DNA of 8,242 nt. It comes from Holosporales bacterium. GTDB taxonomy: Bacteria > Pseudomonadota > Alphaproteobacteria > RUG11792. Where the stretch lies: assembly GCA_031263345.1 (NCBI GenBank), contig JAISFY010000066.1, positions 1-8,242 of the forward strand. Reading direction: 5' to 3'. Positions 5,701 to 8,242 of the stretch are shown piece after piece. Position 1 is the first letter of the stretch. Each line of letters begins with the position of its first letter. The notes beneath the pieces were generated by a model. That model ran no database searches. It saw only the letters and a list, made by a program, of their open reading frames with translations, and had not been told where the DNA came from. The position numbers were made by a program, and so were the translations under genes.

Positions 5701-5775
5701 GCGGGCGTAGCTCAGGGGTAGAGCACAACCTTGCCAAGGTTGGGGTCGAGGGTTCGAATCCCTTCACCCGCTCCA
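5701..5775 (+). tRNA. tRNA-Gly (anticodon GCC)
   Basis: The cloverleaf is complete. The D stem is GCTC (5710-5713) with GAGC (5721-5724). The anticodon stem is CAACC (5726-5730) with GGTTG (5738-5742), around a seven-base loop with GCC at 5733-5735. The T stem is GAGGG (5748-5752) with CCCTT (5760-5764), around TTCGAAT. The discriminator is U (5772), as in bacterial tRNA-Gly, and CCA is encoded (5773-5775). G1-C72, C2-G71 and C35/C36 supply the glycine identity elements. One flaw stands out: acceptor pair 6-67 is C5706 against A5766, a mismatch where relatives usually have U-A. GCC decodes GGC and GGT. The tRNA lies 30 bases before rpmG with no terminator between, so it is probably processed from a shared transcript. 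Confidence 0.95.
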
Positions 5776-5805
5776 GGCTTCGTTCCTCTTTTTTGGGTGT
5801 TTTAT

Positions 5806-5973
5806 ATGGCTAAGGGTCCAGTCGTCACGATCAAGTTATTAAGTTCGGCAAATACTGGGTATTTTTATGTAACAAAGAAAAATCCACGTACTATGACCGA
5901 AAAGCTCGAACTTAAAAAGTATGACCCGAAGATCAGAAAGCATGTCATCTTTAAAGAGCACAAAATAAAGTAA
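5806..5973 (+). CDS. rpmG: 50S ribosomal protein L33
   Basis: The protein has 55 residues, the usual length of alphaproteobacterial L33. It runs from MAKGPVVTIKLLSSANTGYF through YVTKKNPRTMTEKLELKKYDP to KHVIFKEHKIK, the standard L33 pattern of large-subunit proteins near the E site. It has no cysteines, so it is the zinc-independent form. The frame is open upstream through the tRNA, but only ATG 5806 gives the family N terminus. No Shine-Dalgarno is seen; the upstream bases are T-rich (5789-5803). It follows tRNA-Gly by 30 bases and precedes ychF by six, which points to one transcript. Confidence 0.95.
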   Translation: MAKGPVVTIKLLSSANTGYFYVTKKNPRTMTEKLELKKYDPKIRKHVIFKEHKIK

Positions 5974-5979
5974 TTCAGA

Positions 5980-7074
5980 ATGGGATTTAATTGTGGAATT
6001 GTTGGACTTCCCAATGTTGGGAAGTCCACTCTGTTTAATGCTCTGACCTCTACTGCCTCTGCCGAGGCTGCTAATTATCCTTTTTGCACTATCGATCCGA
6101 ATATCGGTCGAGTATCCGTTCCGGATTTCAGATTATCCGAGTTGGCCTTGATTGCCGAATCGAAAGTAATTTTCCCCGCTCAGTTGGAGGTCGTCGATAT
6201 CGCTGGGATCGTTAAGGGGGCCAGCTCTGGAGAGGGCCTTGGCAATAAGTTTCTTTCTAATATTAGAGAGACAGATGCTATTATTCACGTCGTTAGGTGC
6301 TTCGACAATGAAGACGTTACTCACGTATCCGGGAATATTGATCCCATTTCTGATATCGATATTATCGAAACGGAGCTTCTTCTGGCAGATCTCGAAAGCG
6401 TCGAAAAGAGATTCTCCGGGCTCGAGAAGAAAGCGAGATCCGGCGATAAACAATCAAAAGAGACTTTGGAGGTATTACTAGCGGTTCATGACGTCCTAAA
6501 AGATGGTCGGCCGGCCATCGATGCGGTTATCCAGGATAACCAAAAGAAGATTCTACGTCAACTGCAGCTCATTACTACGAAGCCAATGATGTTCGTCTGT
6601 AACGTCTCAGAAAATGATATAATTTCTGGAAATGAATACACGAAAAAAGTAACTGATCACGCCAACCGTAGACCAGTCGTTTTAATTTCTGCTGTTATTG
6701 AATCTGAAATAGCCGTTCTCGATTCTGAAACAGAAAAAATGGAGTTTCTACGTAGTATAGGGTTGGATTCGACTGGTCTAAGCCGTATCATTCGGAGTGG
6801 TTACGATCTACTCGGGTTAATAACCTATTTCACGGTTGGACCAAACGAAGCGAGAGCATGGACGATTTCGGATGGAACCAAAGCGCCCGAAGCGGCCGGG
6901 ATTATTCATACAGATTTCGAGAGAGGCTTTATTTGTGCCGAAACGATTTCGTGGCTGAATTATGTCGAATGCGGAGGAGAGCAGAAAGCAAAACAGACTG
7001 GGAAATTGAGACTCGAGGGAAAGGAGTACGTCGTTCAGGATGGAGACGTTATGAATTTCAGATTTAACGTTTAG
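5980..7074 (+). CDS. ychF: Ribosome-binding ATPase YchF (Obg/OLA1 family)
   Basis: YchF is a translation-factor-class P-loop protein that binds ribosomes and prefers ATP to GTP. The 364 residues match the family length. The P loop is GLPNVGKST (residues 9-17), switch II is DIAGI (D73-G76) followed by VKGASSGEGLGNKFL, and NIRETDAIIHVVRCF is a family hallmark. The G4 position reads NVSE (208-211) instead of the GTPase NKxD, which agrees with ATP preference. The helical insertion covers about residues 125-195, and the C-terminal TGS domain is about 280-364 (FTVGPNEARAWTI to VQDGDVMNFRFNV). ATG 5980 comes six bases after the rpmG stop, with no clear Shine-Dalgarno, so translational coupling to rpmG is likely. 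The next gene begins 21 bases after its stop. Confidence 0.97.
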   Translation: MGFNCGIVGLPNVGKSTLFNALTSTASAEAANYPFCTIDPNIGRVSVPDFRLSELALIAESKVIFPAQLEVVDIAGIVKGASSGEGLGNKFLSNIRETDAIIHVVRCFDNEDVTHVSGNIDPISDIDIIETELLLADLESVEKRFSGLEKKARSGDKQSKETLEVLLAVHDVLKDGRPAIDAVIQDNQKKILRQLQLITTKPMMFVCNVSENDIISGNEYTKKVTDHANRRPVVLISAVIESEIAVLDSETEKMEFLRSIGLDSTGLSRIIRSGYDLLGLITYFTVGPNEARAWTISDGTKAPEAAGIIHTDFERGFICAETISWLNYVECGGEQKAKQTGKLRLEGKEYVVQDGDVMNFRFNV

Positions 7075-7080
7075 AGGGAT

Positions 7081-7086
7081 AGGAGG
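7081..7086 (+). promoter_or_regulatory. Shine-Dalgarno site of the M16 peptidase gene
   Basis: AGGAGG lies nine bases before TTG 7096. Between the ychF stop (7072-7074, same frame) and the peptidase core this TTG is the only usable start codon, so the site decides the start. Confidence 0.75.
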
Positions 7087-7095
7087 TATCGGAGC

Positions 7096-8242
7096 TTGCA
7101 TATAGAGACTTCGCGTTTAGGTAATGGGTTAATTGTCGCGACGGATCGGATAGATAACTTTGTAACAGCTTCGGTAGGAATTTTTGTTAAGATCGGCTCG
7201 GTAAATGAATCAAGTTCACAGACGGGATTATCGCATTTTTTAGAACATATGGCCTTCAATGGTACTAAGAAACGTACAGCTCTTGAGATTTCTCAGGCTA
7301 TCGAGTCGGTTGGTGGACATATTAATGCGTATACGAGCAAGGAAATTACTGCATATCACGTAAAAATTTTACACGCCAACCTAGATCTTGCAATTGACAT
7401 AATTACTGATATCATTTCGGATCCAGTATTTGATAAAGCTGAATTTAATAAGGAAAAATCGGTTATCATTCAGGAAATAAGACAGTTGAATGATACTCCA
7501 GACGATCTGGTATTCGATATGTTTCAGGCAAAATGTTTCGATGGAGAAAAACTCGGAACACAGATTTTGGGAAGCGAAGAAGAGGTTAATTCCTATACGC
7601 CAGATGATCTGAAAAATTATTTAAAGACTAAATATTCTGCTGATAAAATGATTCTGTGTGCGAGTGGAGGAATAAAACACGATGATGTCGTCCACCTTAC
7701 CGAGAAGTTTTCTTCCAAAATGACAAAGTTTGATGTAGATCAACCGAATGGACAAAAATATAAGGGTGGTTTTACATTTAAGAAAAAAGATCTAGAACAG
7801 GCTCATTTGGTTCTGGGGTTCGAAGGATGCAGTAACACCGATCCTAGTAAATATGACCTCTTAGTACTGTCGACGATTCTCGGATCTGGAATGTCATCGA
7901 GATTATTCCAAGAGATTCGTGAAAAACGTGGACTCGTTTATTCTATCTTTTCATTTATATCCAACTACAAAGACACTGGAACATTTGGCGTTTACGCCGG
8001 GTGCGAAAATGATAAGGCGCAAGAGGTAATAGGAATTATCAAAAACGAATTCGACAGAGTTTGCGAAACGTTGCGAGAAGATGAAATACGCAAGGCTAAA
8101 ACTCAGATTAATGCATCGATTTTGATGGGGCTCGAGAGTTCGTCCACTCGAATGGAAAGAGTAGCGCATCAACTTCTTCAACAAAATAAATTCCTTACAC
8201 CTCAGGAAATTACCGAAAAGGTAAATGCTGTTGATGCGAAAT
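7096..8242 (+). CDS. M16 family zinc peptidase, 3' end beyond the window
   Basis: About 382 codons are visible and the frame is open at the right edge; bacterial members of this type usually have about 420 residues, so perhaps 40 are missing. The inverted zinc motif HFLEH (H47, E50, H51) is complete, and E127 in IIQEIRQLND lies 76 residues after H51, the spacing of the third zinc ligand in this family, so the enzyme should be active. The second half has the LFQEIREKRGLVYS segment (about residue 270) preceded by ILGSGMSSR. This is the pattern of the mitochondrial processing peptidase beta subunit and its bacterial relatives, which cut short or unfolded peptides; the bacterial substrate is unknown. 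No signal peptide is present, so it is probably cytoplasmic. The start is TTG with AGGAGG ahead. It probably belongs to the ychF transcript. Confidence 0.93.
   Translation, partial: MHIETSRLGNGLIVATDRIDNFVTASVGIFVKIGSVNESSSQTGLSHFLEHMAFNGTKKRTALEISQAIESVGGHINAYTSKEITAYHVKILHANLDLAIDIITDIISDPVFDKAEFNKEKSVIIQEIRQLNDTPDDLVFDMFQAKCFDGEKLGTQILGSEEEVNSYTPDDLKNYLKTKYSADKMILCASGGIKHDDVVHLTEKFSSKMTKFDVDQPNGQKYKGGFTFKKKDLEQAHLVLGFEGCSNTDPSKYDLLVLSTILGSGMSSRLFQEIREKRGLVYSIFSFISNYKDTGTFGVYAGCENDKAQEVIGIIKNEFDRVCETLREDEIRKAKTQINASILMGLESSSTRMERVAHQLLQQNKFLTPQEITEKVNAVDAK

Noticed and set aside
5731..5805. Upstream extension of the rpmG reading frame.
   Set aside because: It would translate the 3' half of tRNA-Gly. 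L33 begins at ATG 5806.

Overview
The window reads as chromosomal housekeeping sequence from an alphaproteobacterium, most likely an AT-leaning, host-associated lineage of the Rickettsiales/Holosporales kind. Evidence for this: a DUF4167 protein (a family essentially confined to Alphaproteobacteria), a 55-residue zinc-free L33, an M16 peptidase of the mitochondrial-processing-peptidase type, and a perfect CtrA-type TTAA-N7-TTAAC site. The taxonomic call is an inference from protein style, not from a search.

Layout. Bases 3-113 hold the C-terminal end of an unidentified, probably membrane, protein. A short DUF4167 gene (226-732, +) converges on a PhzF-family isomerase-like gene (752-1543, -). 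A divergent AT-rich intergenic region (1544-1807) carries a TATAAT box for phzF, a T13 homopolymer in its leader, an 11-bp tandem repeat forming a CtrA-like site, and a promoter for an exported coiled-coil protein (1808-2494, +). A 14-bp hairpin follows, then about 330 bases with no supported gene but with a palindrome, a TATAAT promoter and a leader hairpin ahead of alaS (2880-5564, +). Next come a structured spacer, tRNA-Gly(GCC) (5701-5775), rpmG (5806-5973), ychF (5980-7074) and the start of an M16 zinc peptidase gene (7096 to beyond the right edge).

Functionally the right two thirds is a translation cluster: alanyl-tRNA synthetase, glycine tRNA, ribosomal protein L33 and the ribosome-associated ATPase YchF. 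The tight spacing of tRNA-Gly, rpmG, ychF and the M16 gene (30, 6 and 21 bases) suggests one transcript. The left third is more lineage-specific. I found no phage, insertion sequence, CRISPR array or defence system. The best candidates for something undescribed are the CtrA-site-linked exported coiled-coil gene and the C6:A67 mismatch in the tRNA acceptor stem.
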